Below are positions 11,752 to 26,700 of a DNA stretch of 42,500 bases, in pieces. The first letter of the stretch is position 1. Each line of letters begins with the position of its first letter. The notes under the pieces were generated by a model that saw nothing but the letters and a program-made list of their open reading frames with translations, made no database searches and was not told the DNA's origin. This stretch comes from Glandiceps talaboti (lineage: Eukaryota; Hemichordata; Enteropneusta; Spengelidae): positions 3,255,475 through 3,297,974 of the forward strand of contig NC_135554.1 in the NCBI RefSeq assembly GCF_964340395.1, written 5' to 3'. The position numbers were made by a program, and so were the translations under genes.

Positions 11752-11937
11752 CTTGTTTTTCTCAGGATAGCTTATTACGACCGTTGATGCATGTACTTTA
11801 CAAAGATTTTTCAAATTGATCTGATAAACTTGAAATAGTGACAGTATGGTCAATAACGTAAACATGGCAATCATAACAACTAACTGGCTTATTGTTAACA
11901 AACGAGCAGGTCCCACCCCACCCACCCCTTCTGCCAT
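11752..11937 (-). CDS. Candidate first exon with signal anchor, unknown protein
   Basis: A minus-strand ATG at 11937 in good context (ACAATGG) opens a frame starting MAEGVGGVGPARLLTI. Residues about 14-40 are strongly hydrophobic (SQLVVMIAMFTLLTILSLF), followed by a basic, cysteine-containing stretch and SYPEKNK. After 62 codons a phase-0 donor-like AAG|GTATTA occurs at 11752/11751, just before an in-frame stop. A short cytoplasmic N-terminus plus one anchor resembles type II membrane proteins such as Golgi glycosyltransferases, but no catalytic region is visible. A phase-0 join to the GPCR acceptor at 8353 would meet a stop after four codons, so it is not part of that protein. Chance remains quite possible. 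Confidence 0.3.
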
Positions 11938-12069
11938 TGTTAATTATTAGAACAAATGGTCAGCATACAAATTGCCACTCATCTGTATTCTAGTAAAAAA
12001 TAATTGGTTTTGGAGTTTGAAGAGATTGCACGTTGACGACCTAATATTCTGTTGTATAGGTTTCCAACC

Positions 12070-15000
12070 GATGACCAACCATCCATAACCTGTACCACAA
12101 ATGACCAACCCATCCATAACCTGTACCACAAATGACCAACCCATCCATAACCTGTACCACAAATGACCAACCCATCCATAACCTGTACCACAAATGACCA
12201 ACCCATCCATGACCTGTACCACAAATGGCCAACCCATCCATAACCTGTACCACAAATGACCAACCCATCCATGACCTGCACCACAAATGACCAACCCATC
12301 CATAACCTGCACCACAAATGGCCAACCCATCCATAACCTGTACCACAAATGACCAACCCATCCATAACCTGTACCACAAATGACCAACCCATCCATAACC
12401 TGCACCACAAATGACCAGCCCATCCATGACCTGCACCACAAATGACCAACCCATCCATAACCTGTACCACAAATGATCAACCCATCCATGACCTGCACCA
12501 CAAATGACCAACCCATCCATAACCTGTACCACAAATGATCAACCCATCCATGACCTGCACCACAAATGACCAACCCATCCATAACCTGTACCACAAATGA
12601 CCAACCCATCCATGACCTGTACCACAAATGACCAACCCATCCATGACCTGTACCACAAATGACCAACCCATCCATGACCTGTACCACAAATGACCAACCC
12701 ATCCATAACCTGCACTACAAATGACCAACCCATCCATAACCTGTACCACAAATGACCAACCCATGACATGTACCACAAATGACCAACCCATGACATGTAC
12801 CACAAATGACCAACCCGTGACCTGTACCACAAATGACCAACCCATCCATAACCTGCACTACAAATGACCAACCCATCCATAACCTGTACCACAAATGACC
12901 AACCCATCCATAACCTGTACCACAAATGACCAACCCATCCATGACCTGTACCACAAATGATCAACCCATCCATGACCTGAACCACAAATGACCAACCCAT
13001 CCATAACCTGCACCACAAATGACCAACCCATCCATGACCTGTACCACAAATGACCAACCCATCCATAACCTGTACCACAAATGACCAACCCATCCATGAC
13101 CTGTACCACAAATGATCAACCCATCCATGACCTGTACCACAAATGACCAACCCATCCATAACCTGCACCACAAATGACCAACCCATGACATGTACCACAA
13201 ATGACCAACCAATCCATGACCTGCACTACAAATGACCAACCCATCCATAACCTGTACCACAAATGACCAACCTATCCATAACCTGTACCACAAATGACCA
13301 ACCCATCCATGACCTGTACCACAAATGATCAACCCATCCATGACCTGTACCACAAATGACCAACCCATGACCTGTACCACAAATGACCAACCCATCCATG
13401 ACCTGTACCACAAATGACCAACTCATCCATAACCTGCACTACAAATGACCAACCCATCCATAACCTGTACCACAAATGACCAACCCATCCATAACCTGTA
13501 CCACAAATGACCAACCCATCCATGACCTGTACCACAAATGATCAACCCATCCATGACCTGTACCACACATGACCAACCCATGACCTGTACCACAAATGAC
13601 TAACCCATCCATGACCTGTACCACAAATGACCAACCCATCCATGACCTGCACCACAAATGACCAACCCATCCATGACATGTACCACAAATGATCAACCCA
13701 TCCATGACCTGCACCACAAATGACCAACCCATGACATGTACCACAAATGATCAACCCATCCATAACCTGCACCACAAATGACTAACCCATCCATGACCTG
13801 CACCACAAATGACTAACCCATCCATGACATGTACCACAAATGATCAACCCATCCATGACCTGCACCACAAATGACCAACCCATCCATGACCTGCACCACA
13901 AATGACCAACCCATGACATGTACCACAAATGATCAACCCATCCATGACCTGCACCACAAATGACTAACCCATCCATGGCATGTACCACAAATGATCAACC
14001 CATCCATGACCTGCACCACAAATGACCAACCATCCATGACATGCACCACAAATGAGCAACCCATCCATGACCTGTACCACATATGACCAACCCATGACAT
14101 GTACCACAAATGACCAACCCATGACATGTACCACAAATGATCAACCCATGACCTGTACCACAAATGATCAACCCGTGACCTATACCACAAATGACCAACC
14201 CATGACATGTACCACAAATGACCAACCCATGACATATACCACAAATGACCAACCCATGACCTGTACCACAAACGACCAACCCGTGACCTATACCACAAAT
14301 GACCAACCCGTGACATGTGCCACAAATGATCAACCCATGACATGTACCACAAATGACCAACCCATCCATGACCTGTACCACACATGACCAACCCGTGACC
14401 TGTACCACAAATGACCAACCTGTGACCTGTACCACAAATGACCAACCCATGACCTGTACCACAAATGACCAACCCATGACATGTACCACAAATGACCAAC
14501 CCGTGACCTGTACCACAAATGACCAACCCATGACCTGTACCACAAATGACCAACCCATGAACTGTACCACAAATGACCAACCCGTGACCTGTACCACAAA
14601 TGACCAACCCATCCATGACATGCACCACAAATGACCAACCCATCCATGACCTGTACCACAAATGACCAACCCATGACATGTACCACAAATGACCAACCCA
14701 TCCATGACCTGTACCACAAATGACCAACCCATCCATGACCTGTACCACAAATGACCAACCCATGACATGTACCACAAATGACCAACCCATGACCTGTACC
14801 ACAAATGACCAACCCATGACATGTACCACAAATGACCAACCCATGACATGTACCACAAATGACCAACCCATAACCTGTACCACAAATTACCAACCCATGA
14901 CATGTACCACAAATGACCAACCCATGACCTGTACCACAAATGACCAACCCATGACATGTACCACAAATGACCAACCCATGACCTGTACCACAAATGACCA

Positions 15001-15075
15001 ACCCATGACATGTACCACAAATGACCAACCCATGACATGTACCACAAATGACAAACCCATGACATGTACCACATG
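12070..15075 (+). repeat. 31-bp and 27-bp minisatellite, about 100 copies
   Basis: Units share TGTACCACAAATGACCAACC. In the left two thirds most are 31 bp (CCATCCATAACC or CCATCCATGACC before the core). From about 14080 most are 27 bp, lacking one ATCC tetranucleotide (CCATGACATG or CCGTGACCTG). Mixed 31/27 patches occur between. The 27-bp form is nine codons, which makes long minus-strand frames of repeating MGWSFVVQV and VICGTGHGL. These are repeat translations and not proteins. The minus strand of each unit has clustered G pairs (GGGTTGG, GTGG, AGG). Confidence 0.96.
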
Positions 15076-17010
15076 ACCAAGACCTGTATGTACTACAAAT
15101 GACCAAGCCATCCGTGATCTGTATGTACTACAAATGACCAAGCCATCTATGATCTGTATGTACTACAAATGACCAAGCCATCCATGATCTGTATGTACCA
15201 CAAATGACCAAGGCATCCATGAGCTGTATGTACTACAAGTGACCAAGCCATCTATGATCTGTATGTACTACATATGACCAAGCCATCCGTGATCTGTATG
15301 TACTACAAATGACCAAGCCATCCATGATCTGTATGTACCACAAATGACCAAGCCATCCATGATCTGTATGTAGTACAAATGACCAAGCCATCTATGATCT
15401 GTATGTGCCACAAATGACCAAGCCATCCATGATCTGTATGTACCCAAATGACCAAGCCATCCATGATCTGTATGTACTACAAATGACCAAGCCATCCATG
15501 ATCTGTATGTACCACAAATGACCAAGCCATCTATGATCTGTATGTACTACAAATGACCAAGCCATCCATGATCTGTATGTACCACAAATGACCAAGGCAT
15601 CCATGATCTGTATGTACTACAAATGACCAAGCCATCCATGATCTGTATGTACCACAAATGACCAAGCCATCTATGATCTGTATGTACTACAAATGACCAA
15701 GCCATCCATGATCTGTATGTACTACAAATGACCAAGCCATCTATGATCTGTATGTACCACAAATGACCAAGGCATCCATGATCTGTATGTACTACAAATG
15801 ACCAAGCCATCTATGATCTGTATGTACTATAAATGACCAAGCCATCCATGATCTGTATGTACCACAAATGACCAAGCCATCTATGATCTGTATGTACTAC
15901 AAATGACCAAGCCATCCATGATCTGTATGTACTACAAATGACCAAGCCATCTATGATCTGTATGTACCACAAATGACCATGGCATCCATGATCTGTATGT
16001 ACTACAAATGACCAAGCCATCCATGATCTGTATGTACTATAAATGACCAAGCCATCCGTGATCTGTATGTACCACAAATGACCAAGCCATCTATGATCTG
16101 TATGTACTACAAATGACCAAGCCATCCATGATCTGTATGTACTACAAATGACCAAGCCATCCATGATCTGTATGTACCACAAATGACCAAGCCATCCATG
16201 ATCTGTATGTCCTACAAATGACCAAGCCATCTATGATCTGTATGTACTACAAATGACCAAGCCATCCATGATCTGTATGTACTACAAATGACCAAGCCAT
16301 CTATGATCTGTATGTACCACAAATGACCAAGCCATCCATGATCTGTATGTACTACAAATGACCAAGCCATCTATGATCTGTATGTACTATAAATGACCAA
16401 GCCATCCATGATCTGCATGTACTATAAATGACCAAGCCATCCATGTACCACAAATGACCAAGGCATCCATGATCTGTATGTACTATAAATGACCAAGCCA
16501 TCCATGATCTGTATGTGCTACAAATGACCAAGCCATCCATGATCTGTATGTACCACAAATGACCAAGCCATCCATGATCTGTCTGTACCACAAATGACCA
16601 AGCCATCCATGATCTGTATGTTCTATAAATGACCAAGCCATCTATGATCTGTATGTACCACAATTGACCAAGCCATCCATGATCTGTATGTACTACAAAT
16701 GACCAAGCATCCATGATGTGTATGTACCACAAATGACCAAGCCATCTATGATCTGTATGTACTACAAATGACCAAGCCATCCATGATCTGTATGTACCAC
16801 AAATGACCATGGCATCCATGATCTGTATGTACTACAAATGACCAAGCCATCTATGATCTGTATGTACCACAAATGACCAAGCCATCCATGATCTGTATGT
16901 ACTACAAATGACCAAGCCATCCATGATCTGTATGTACTACAAATGACCAAGCCATCCGAGATCTGTATGTACTACAAATGACCAATTCAAGCCATCCATG
17001 ATCTGTATGT
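15076..17010 (+). repeat. 35-bp minisatellite related to the adjoining 31/27-bp array, about 55 copies
   Basis: Units share GTACTACAAATGACCAAGCC followed by ATCCATGATCTGTAT. The core ACAAATGACCAA and the CATCCATGA segment are shared with the left neighbour, and the transition is abrupt at about 15075. Main variation: TACTAC versus TACCAC, CCATCCATG versus CCATCTATG, and AAGCC versus AAGGC. One truncated unit lies near 16440 and a 5-base insertion (ATTCA) near 16983. Confidence 0.96.
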
Positions 17011-18132
17011 TTTATTATACTCTTAGAAATCGACAAGAAAATATGGGATAGCCACGCTTGCTTTTCTAAGAACAACATGCACGCCTGAATGTTTTCAATG
17101 AAAATTATGAAACTTAATGTTCTTCCTTATATTTCAATAAAAATAGATTTGAATGTGCATTTTCAACATTAATAGCTTTTTACCTTGCCTAATAGCTGTC
17201 CTGTGTAGGAAAGGTGGTCTTTCAACTTAAACCTATAGGATTTTCAGGGTATTTGCCATAAACCTGGTCAAATGATTTTATTTATCGAAATATCTCTCTT
17301 CATGTAATGTCACTTTTATGAAATTGTGGCAAGATGTGGACTTCATCATGTACTTCTTGAAAACAGACAAAAATTGTTGGTTGCCAGTTGCCACATATGT
17401 TTTTGCGCTGTCAACCCTGTCATCCCCGGGTCCCATTCTATACTCTCTCAATCTCACCATGTGAGGGCGCCATACCACAGTAAAGGTATTGCCTCCTTTT
17501 CTCGCACCCTGGTCAAAGAAATTTTTTTATCCATGGCTATTGTGACAAATTATATGTTACACTCACTGTAGTTAAGTCTGCATGTAAGAATGGCCTAGTA
17601 ACACATTCTCACATTTTGAAGAATAAAGTACGAAATCACTATGGCAACATCGCAAAAAATCCACAATATTAACGCAAAACGGTATGACCTGCGAGACCGT
17701 ATACGCAGTTGCGGTTTTTTATACAAAAAATGCGTGGTGTAGGTTACTAACACGTTGGCAATACATGATAAATTGATGTCAACGCTGCCAACAACTACTT
17801 GTACACAAAGTGTAACCAGGGTCTTATTAATTATCTCTTTGTCGAAGGAACTCGATACCTCCTTTTAATTTGAACCCATTTTTTAGCATTTATGATGGCG
17901 CATAATTGTATCTAATATGGCCGACATACATGTAGGTGATAAATGATAATACGTGTATCCTACTGGACTTGCTCATGTTTTCGGGCTTTTATTTCAAAAA
18001 ACCAACACAGGCGTGTTCTTTCGTGTAGAATAGTGAACTGAGTGAGTGATTGAGAACAGTCAGGTGAATGCATAAGCCCATATACTTGTTTTTGGTGAAG
18101 CCACGGGGTCTAAATATGATATGAATTATGGG

Positions 18133-18140
18133 TGACGTCA
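18133..18140. promoter_or_regulatory. CRE palindrome (TGACGTCA)
   Basis: A single perfect CREB/ATF consensus followed by a CpG-containing stretch (CACTCGCGCCC). The octamer ATGCAAAT, a POU-factor site, is about 95 bp to the right. No gene start was seen near, so function is speculative. Confidence 0.25.
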
Positions 18141-18504
18141 TCACACTCGCGCCCTTATATTCATTCATGACAAAGATGGAACCACATAGGTAGCCCCAAT
18201 GTTATGCATAAAAAGTCACGTTGGATATGCTATGCAAATTAGTCATTAAGTGCCCCTTGTCTATAAGTCTCTATTTGTTCGCTGTTAAATATTAACTTAA
18301 TGGTCACATTTCTGCCCACTAAAACATAGGAGTGCTAGTGATAGAGACCAGTCCCTTGGGAGACAACTAGTAACTGGTGGCAAGTATACCACATATACTG
18401 TATAATAATATTGACAGAGCTAGATATATGCTAGCTTAGAATGTGATCAAAGCCGGTACTCTATATCCTCGTATATCCTATTTATATAAGGCGTGGCTAG
18501 TATT

Positions 18505-18690
18505 ATTGTAATTTGCATAACCAATCAGTTTTACAAAATAGTTGATATCTCGTCTATCATTGCTCAGAATTTCATCTAAAGTGATTGATGTATAGACAAT
18601 TTGCATAATTAATTATGTTTACCAATCAGAGGCTATGCTGTTGTTTAGAATGCCATTAAATGTTGTTGATCTAGTGATGATGTCATGATA
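18505..18690 (+). repeat. Two diverged copies of a roughly 95-bp unit
   Basis: The order AATTTGCATAA, then ACCAATCAG, then a TCAGAATTTCATCTAAAGTG-like segment, then TGATGTA recurs as AATTTGCATAA, ACCAATCAG, TTAGAATGCCATTAAATGTT, TTGATCTA. The two copies are adjacent and substantially diverged. Confidence 0.55.
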
Positions 18691-18875
18691 TGAAGAGTAC
18701 AACTTTGCATATCATGTGGTAAGGTGCATACTTAATGATATTTGCCGACGAGTGGAAACCTAGTCCGGACTAAAAACCACTCTATCGTGCACTGAAACTG
18801 TTCATACTTATATAAGTCGGTTAATACCAGAGTGGACTGAATCGGCTTAAAATGTTCTGTGTCAACCCCTATGAG

Positions 18876-18876
<1 letters not shown>

Positions 18877-18936
<60 letters not shown>
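18877..18936 (+). repeat. (GTCT)n tetranucleotide microsatellite, about 15 copies
   Basis: Uninterrupted GTCT/CTGT repeats. The minus-strand frame reading DRQTDRQT is an artefact. Confidence 0.98.
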
Positions 18937-19432
18937 CCTATTGTATGGCATACAGTACAAACGTACAACATTTACTGCGATAAATGAATTTGATTATGTT
19001 GTTTGTATAATTATGTCGCATTGTTACAGCATCTAGGAAATAGAATTGTGTTTGATGGATATCCTCTCACCCTGAAGGGACACTACATGTAAAATGGATA
19101 TCCAGATGTTCTTGTCTCGTAAGGCAAAGGACAGCAACCAAAATTGATTTAGGTAGCCCAGCTGGCACTGTCATGACTACAGATAAAACCAACTTTTACG
19201 GAAAGACGTTGTTCTGGCAACACTGCTATTTCTACAGAAGAGAAGTGAGTCAGAAATTGACGTTTGTTGGTAGACAACATTCAGTGAAACCCTAGAAGGT
19301 GAAGAGTCTGAGCTCCATTTGTTTATATTGTAACACTTCTTTTTGTTATTTTTGGAGCTTCATTCATATCTGTGTTTATAACCACCATCTATAACTATCA
19401 GTTACAATTCAGTTGACCTTAAAAAGGAAAGA
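18937..19432. other. Unique spacer, no gene seen
   Basis: About 500 bp between two tetranucleotide microsatellites with no coding or RNA feature recognised. Confidence 0.5.
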
Positions 19433-20652
<1,220 letters not shown>

Positions 20653-21565
20653 GAAGGTGACTTTACATGGTTAGTTTATACCTCAGAGAGACTGATGAAG
20701 ATGACTTTACATGAATAGTTTATCTCTCAGAGAGACTGATGAAGATGACTTTACATGGTTAGTTTATCTCTCAGAGAGACTGGTGAAGATGACTTTACAT
20801 GGTTAGTGTATATCTCAGAGAGACTGATGAAGATGACTTTACATGGTTAGATTATCTCTCAGAGAGACTGATGAAGATGACTTTACATGGTTAGTTTATA
20901 TCTCAGAGAGACTGATGAAGATGACTTTACATGGTTAGTTTATATCTCAGAGAGACTGATGAAGATGACTTTACATGGTTAGTGTATATCTCAGAGAGAC
21001 TGATGAAGATGACTTTACATGGTTAGTTTATATCTCAGAGAGACTGATGAAGATGACTTTACATGGTTAGTGTATATCTCAGAGAGACTGATGAAGATGA
21101 CTTTACATGGTTAGTTTATCTCTCAGAGAGACTGGTGAAGATGACTTTACATGGTTAGTGTATATCTCAGAGAGACTGATGAAGATGACTTTACATGGTT
21201 AGATTATCTCTCAGAGAGACTGATGAAGATGACTTTACATGGTTAGTTTATATCTCAGAGAGACTGATGAAGATGACTTTACATGGTTAGTGTATATCTC
21301 AGAGAGACTGATGAAGATGACTTTACATGGTTAGTGTATATCTCAGAGAGACTGATGAAGATGACTTTACATGGTTAGTGTATATCTCAGAGAGACTGAT
21401 GAAGATGACTTTACATGGTTAGTTTATCTCTCAGAGAGACTGGTGAAGATGACTTTACATGGTTAGTGTATATCTCAGAGACTGATGAAGATGACTTTAC
21501 ATGGTTAGTTTATCTGTCAGAGAGACTGAAGAAGATGACTTCATATGGTTATCTCAGAGACTGAT
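20653..21565 (+). repeat. 44-bp minisatellite, about 20 copies
   Basis: Units contain TGATGAAGATGACTTTACAT followed by GGTTAGTTTATATCTCAGAG and AGAC. Variation is limited: GTTTATATC, GTGTATATC, GTTTATCTC or GATTATCTC, and TGATG versus TGGTG. Two units near the right end lack one GAGA, and the last units degenerate. Confidence 0.96.
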
Positions 21566-22006
21566 GGTAGGTTTCTTTTCTGTTCCGTTCTTGGTCTACA
21601 ATTTGGGAGAGTGTTATTAATGCTGATATCAATTCTATACCTCCAATGGTATGATTGATGTCAAATAGACTTTACAACAGCTGTGAAGTAAGGTTGCATT
21701 CTAATGAAGTAGTTTGTTGTACTACATAATTATGGTGCATGCAGCCTTTTCATACAAATATTTACTCGCTTCATCCCTTTCGTTTCCATGGTTGCATATC
21801 AATTTTCTATATGACGAAGACCATAGGTTTTACAATCTTTCTATATGTACAAAACATCTGATAAAGGAATTGCCTACTTATGAATAATACAAATGGTATC
21901 ATTTGCATATCTACTATATAAATGAAATGAGTCTCTTGACGACGCTTAAGAATAAATAGGACATATAGTTGAATACATACAAATAAACTGCATCTCATTA
22001 AATGCC
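21566..22006. other. Unique spacer between two minisatellites
   Basis: About 440 bp with no recognisable gene. A minus-strand 71-residue frame (22022-21807) is hydrophobic in places but has no domain or splice support. Confidence 0.45.
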
Positions 22007-23045
22007 AGCTTAACATTGTCAATAAAGAACTGGAGAAATCAGAAGGATATCAGCTTAACACTGTTATTGAGGAACTGGGGAAGTGAGAATGGGTATCAGC
22101 TTAACACTGTTATTGAAGAACTGGGGAAGTGAGAGTGGGCATTAGCTTAACACTGTTATTGAAGAACTGGGGAAGTGAGAATGGATATCAGATTAACACT
22201 GTTATTGAAGAACTGGGGAAATGAGAATGGATATCAGCTTAACACTGTTATTGAAGAACTGGGGAAGTGAGAGTGGGCATTAGCTTAACACTGTTATTGA
22301 AGAACTGGGGAAGTGAGAATGGATATCAGCTTAACACTGTTATTGAAGAACTGGGGAAATGAGAATGGATATCAGCTTAACACTGTTATTGAAGAACTGG
22401 AGAAATGAGAATGGATATCAGCATAACACTGTTATTGAAGAACTGGGGAAGTGAGAGTGGGCATTAGCTTAACACTGTTATTGAAGAACTGGGGAAGTGA
22501 GAATGGATATCAGCTTAATACTGTTATTGAAGAACTGGAGAAATGAGAATGGATATCAGCTTAACACTGTTATTGAAGAACTGGGGAAGTGAGAGTGGGC
22601 ATTAGCTTAACACTGTTATTGAAGAACTGGGGAAATGAGAATGGATATCAGCTTAACACTTATTGAAGAACTGGGGAAATGAGAATGGATATCAGCTTAA
22701 CGTTGTCATTGAAGAACTGGGGAAGTGAGAGTGGGCATTAGCTTAACACTGTTATTGAAGAACTGGGGAAATGAGAATGGATATCAGCTTAACACTGTTA
22801 TTGAAGAACTGGGGAAATGAGAATGGATATCAGCTTAATGCTGTTATTGAAGAACTAGGGAAGTGAGAGTGGGCATTAGCTTAACACTGTTATTGAAGAA
22901 CTGGGGAAATGAGAATGGATATCAGCTTAACACTGTTATTGAAGAACTGGGGAAGTGAGAATGGATATCAGCTTAACACTGTTATTGAAGAACTGGAGAA
23001 ATGAGAATGGGTATCAGCTTAATGCTGTCAATGAAGAACTGAACT
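22007..23045 (+). repeat. 46-bp minisatellite, about 22 copies
   Basis: Units contain AGCTTAACACTGTTATTGAA followed by GAACTGGGGAAATGAGAATG and GATATC. A frequent variant reads GTGAGAGTGGGCATT in place of ATGAGAATGGATATC. It recurs at irregular multiples of the unit (for example near 22131, 22270, 22450, 22593, 22733 and 22868), which suggests duplication of multi-unit blocks. Confidence 0.96.
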
Positions 23046-23941
23046 AGAGAATGCCATATCAATATGTTTCAGCGGAACTTTGTAGTAATTTTAAATGATT
23101 TTCAATATACACATCTACAATATGTACTTTACCGATGACAAACTTTTTATTGTCCTCTGGGGAAATACCAACCAATTCACGTGTGTAATTTTGTTCTGGT
23201 ACCTGCATTGGTATGGCATCCATGGACAATATAAGGATATCATGGTATATTATATCAATGTGCGATTCAACGAACTCTGTCAGGAGACACTTTTTGACAA
23301 TTTGATTTGAAACATTGTCGTGTACAGTGTGACATTGTCATATCATGATGTACAACAATTCTGTGATGTGACGGAGAATGTTTTATCCTATTAATTAATG
23401 TAAAAGTGAGAACGTATTTGTAGTTTAAGACTACGAAATAATCAATGAAAGGATTTTGTTCAACAGACAGTATGGAGTCAACGACTTCCACTCACATTAC
23501 ACATAGTACTATATTCATCATTTATTTTCACTAATGAAGTCTGTCTACTTGCAGCTGTATAACAGCTACAAATTATTACACGTAAGCTTTAAATGTGGGC
23601 GTCAGATATCTGTCAACAAGAAGGTTTGCATGGACTTACAGGAAATGTTCCAGACTGTTGAACATAGAGACAAAGAAACTATAAAGACGCTAAATGAACT
23701 CGATAAGAAGGAAGCTACACATGTATCGTGCATGCTGATTAGGACGAAAAATGGTCCATAATTGATTGGAAATGGCTCCAAATTATAAAGTGGGTGATAT
23801 TGACAGGAAGTTCACCATTATATTATCAGTCGATTTCATGTTTTACCCAATCTTACCTCCTTCGTATTAGTGATAATAGATTTTTTAAAAAGACAACGAC
23901 TGAACAACTCCAACTCCAACACCATGCACGACAACGCATGT
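23046..23941. other. Unique region, possible short exon
   Basis: A plus-strand frame ending at 23761 reads protein-like after an acceptor-like GACTTACAG at about 23640: EMFQTVEHRDKETIKTLNEL and onward, charged and possibly helical. There is no recognisable family. It could be an exon fragment or chance. The rest shows nothing. Confidence 0.35.
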
Positions 23942-26700
23942 CTATATTATTGTTAAATAGGTCATTGTGTTGTGTATATTACTATTATTGTTACATAGGT
24001 CATTGTGTGGTGTATATTACTATTATTGTTACATAGGTCATTGTGTGGTGTATATTACTATTATTGTTACATAGGTCATTGTGTGGTGTATATTACTATT
24101 ATTGTTACATAGGTCATTGTGTGGTGTATATTACTATTATTGTTACATAGGTCATTGTGTGGTGTATATTACTATTATTGTTAAATAGGTCATTGTATGG
24201 TGTATATTACTATTATTGTTACATAGGTCATTGTGTGGTGTATATTACTATTATTGTTACATAGGTCATTGTGTGGTGTATATTACTATTATTGTTACAT
24301 AGGTCATTGTATGGTGTATATTACTATTATTGTTAAATAGGTCATTGTGTGGTGTATATTACTATTATTGTTACATAGGTCATTGTGTGGTGTATATTAC
24401 TATTATTGTTACATAGGTCATTGTGTGGTGTATATTACTATTATTGTTACATAGGTCATTGTGTGGTGTATATTACTATTATTGTTAAATAGGTCATTGT
24501 GTGGTGTATATTACTATCATTGTTACATAGGTCATTGTGTGGTGTATATTACTATTATTGTTACATAGGTCATTGTGTGGTGTATATTACTATTATTGTT
24601 ACATAGGTCATTGTGTGGTGTATATTACTATTATTGTTACATAGGTCATTGTGTGGTGTATATTACTATTATTGTTACATAGGTCATTGTGTGGTGTATA
24701 TTACTATTATTGTTACATAGGTCATTGTGTGGTGTATATTACTATTATTGTTACATAGGTCATTGTGTGGTGTATATTACTATTATTGTTACATAGGTCA
24801 TTGTGTGGTGTATATTACTATTATTGTTAAATAGGTCATTGTGTGGTGTATATTACTATTATTGTTACATAGGTCATTGTGTGGTGTATATTACTATTAT
24901 TGTTACATAGGTCATTGTGTGGTGTATATTACTATTATTGTTACATAGGTCATTGTGTGGTGTATATTACTATTATTGTTACATAGGTCATTGTGTGGTG
25001 TATACTACTATTATTGTTAAATAGGTCATTGTGTGGTGTATACTACTATTATTGTTACATAGGTCATTGTGTGGTGTATATTACTATTATTGTTAAATAG
25101 GTCATTGTGTGGTGTATACTACTATTATTGTTACATAGGTCATTGTGTGGTGTATATTACTATTATTGTTACATAGGTCATTGTGTGGTGTATATTACTA
25201 TTATTGTTAAATAGGTCATTGTGTGGTGTATATTACTATTATTGTTACATAGGTCATTGTGTGGTGTATATTACTATTATTACTACATAGGTCATTGTGT
25301 GGTGTATATTACTATTATTGTTACATAGGTCATTGTGTGGTGTATATTACTATTATTACTACATAGGTCATTGTGTGGTGTATATTACTATTATTGTTAC
25401 ATAGGTCATTGTGTGGTGTATACTACTATTATTACTACATAGGTCATTGTGTGGTGTATATTACTATTATTGTTACATAGGTCATTGTGTGGTGTATATT
25501 ACTATTATTGTTAAATAGGTCATTGTGTGGTGTATATTACTATTATTGTTACATAGGTCATTGTGTGGTGTATATTACTATTATTGTTAAATAGGTCATT
25601 GTGTGGTGTATATTACTATTATTGTTAAATAGGTCATTGTGTGGTGTATATTACTATTATTGTTAAATAGGTCATTGTGTGGTGTATATTACTATTATTG
25701 TTAAATAGGTCATAGTGTGGTGTATATTACTATTATTGTTACATAGGTCATTGTGTGGTGTATATTACTATTATTGTTACATAGGTCATTGTGTGGTGTA
25801 TATTACTATTATTGTTAAATAGGTCATTGTGTGGTGTATATTACTATTATTGTTACATAGGTCATTGTGTGGTGTATATTACTATTATTGTTACATAGGT
25901 CATTGTGTGGTGTATATTACTATTATTGTTAAATAGGTCATTGTGTGGTGTATATTACTATCATTGTTAAATAGGTCATTGTGTGGTGTATATTACTATT
26001 ATTGTTACATAGGTCATTGTGTGGTGTATATTACTATTATTGTTACATAGGTCATTGTGTGGTGTATATTACTATTATTGTTACATAGGTCATTGTGTGG
26101 TGTATATTACTATTATTGTTACATAGGTCATTGTGTGGTGTATATTACTATTATTGTTAAATAGGTCATTGTGTGGTGTATATTACTATTATTGTTACAT
26201 AGGTCATTGTGTGGTGTATATTACTATTATTGTTAAATAGGTCATTGTGTGGTGTATATTACTATTATTGTTACATAGGTCATTGTATGGTGTATATTAC
26301 TATTATTGTTACATAGGTCATTGTGTGGTGTATATTACTATTATTGTTAAATAGGTCATTGTGTGGTGTATATTACTATTATTGTTACATAGGTCATTGT
26401 GTGGTGTATATTACTATTATTGTTACATAGGTCATTGTGTGGTGTATATTACTATTATTGTTAAATAGGTCATTGTGTGGTGTATATTACTATTATTGTT
26501 ACATAGGTCATTGTGTGGTGTATATTACTATTATTACTACATAGGTCATTGTGTGGTGTATATTACTATTATTGTTACATAGGTCATTGTGTGGTGTATA
26601 TTACTATTATTGTTACATAGGTCATTGTGTGGTGTATATTACTATTATTGTTACATAGGTCATTGTGTGGTGTATATTACTATTATTGTTACATAGGTCA
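23942..26700 (+). repeat. 38-bp minisatellite, about 72 copies
   Basis: Units contain CATTGTGTGGTGTATATTAC followed by TATTATTGTTACATAGGT. Copies are nearly identical. Recurrent single changes are GTTACAT versus GTTAAAT, TATATT versus TATACT, and ATTGTT versus ATTACTACAT (about 25290-25440 and once near 26535). The array ends abruptly at 26700 where LINE coding sequence begins. Confidence 0.97.

Larger units (their letters stand above)
17011..18876. other. Unique region, no gene recognised
   Basis: About 1.9 kb without tandem structure apart from a diverged two-unit repeat at 18505-18690. Frames near 17278-17571 on both strands are short and lack recognisable domains. Isolated motifs: a perfect CRE (18133-18140) and an octamer ATGCAAAT (18232-18239). 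Confidence 0.45.

Noticed and set aside
11947-15141. Minus-strand open frames up to 361 residues (MGWSFVVQV and VICGTGHGL repeats)
   Set aside because: Open only because the 27/31-bp units avoid stops. They overlap each other in different frames, lack domains and have no gene signals.
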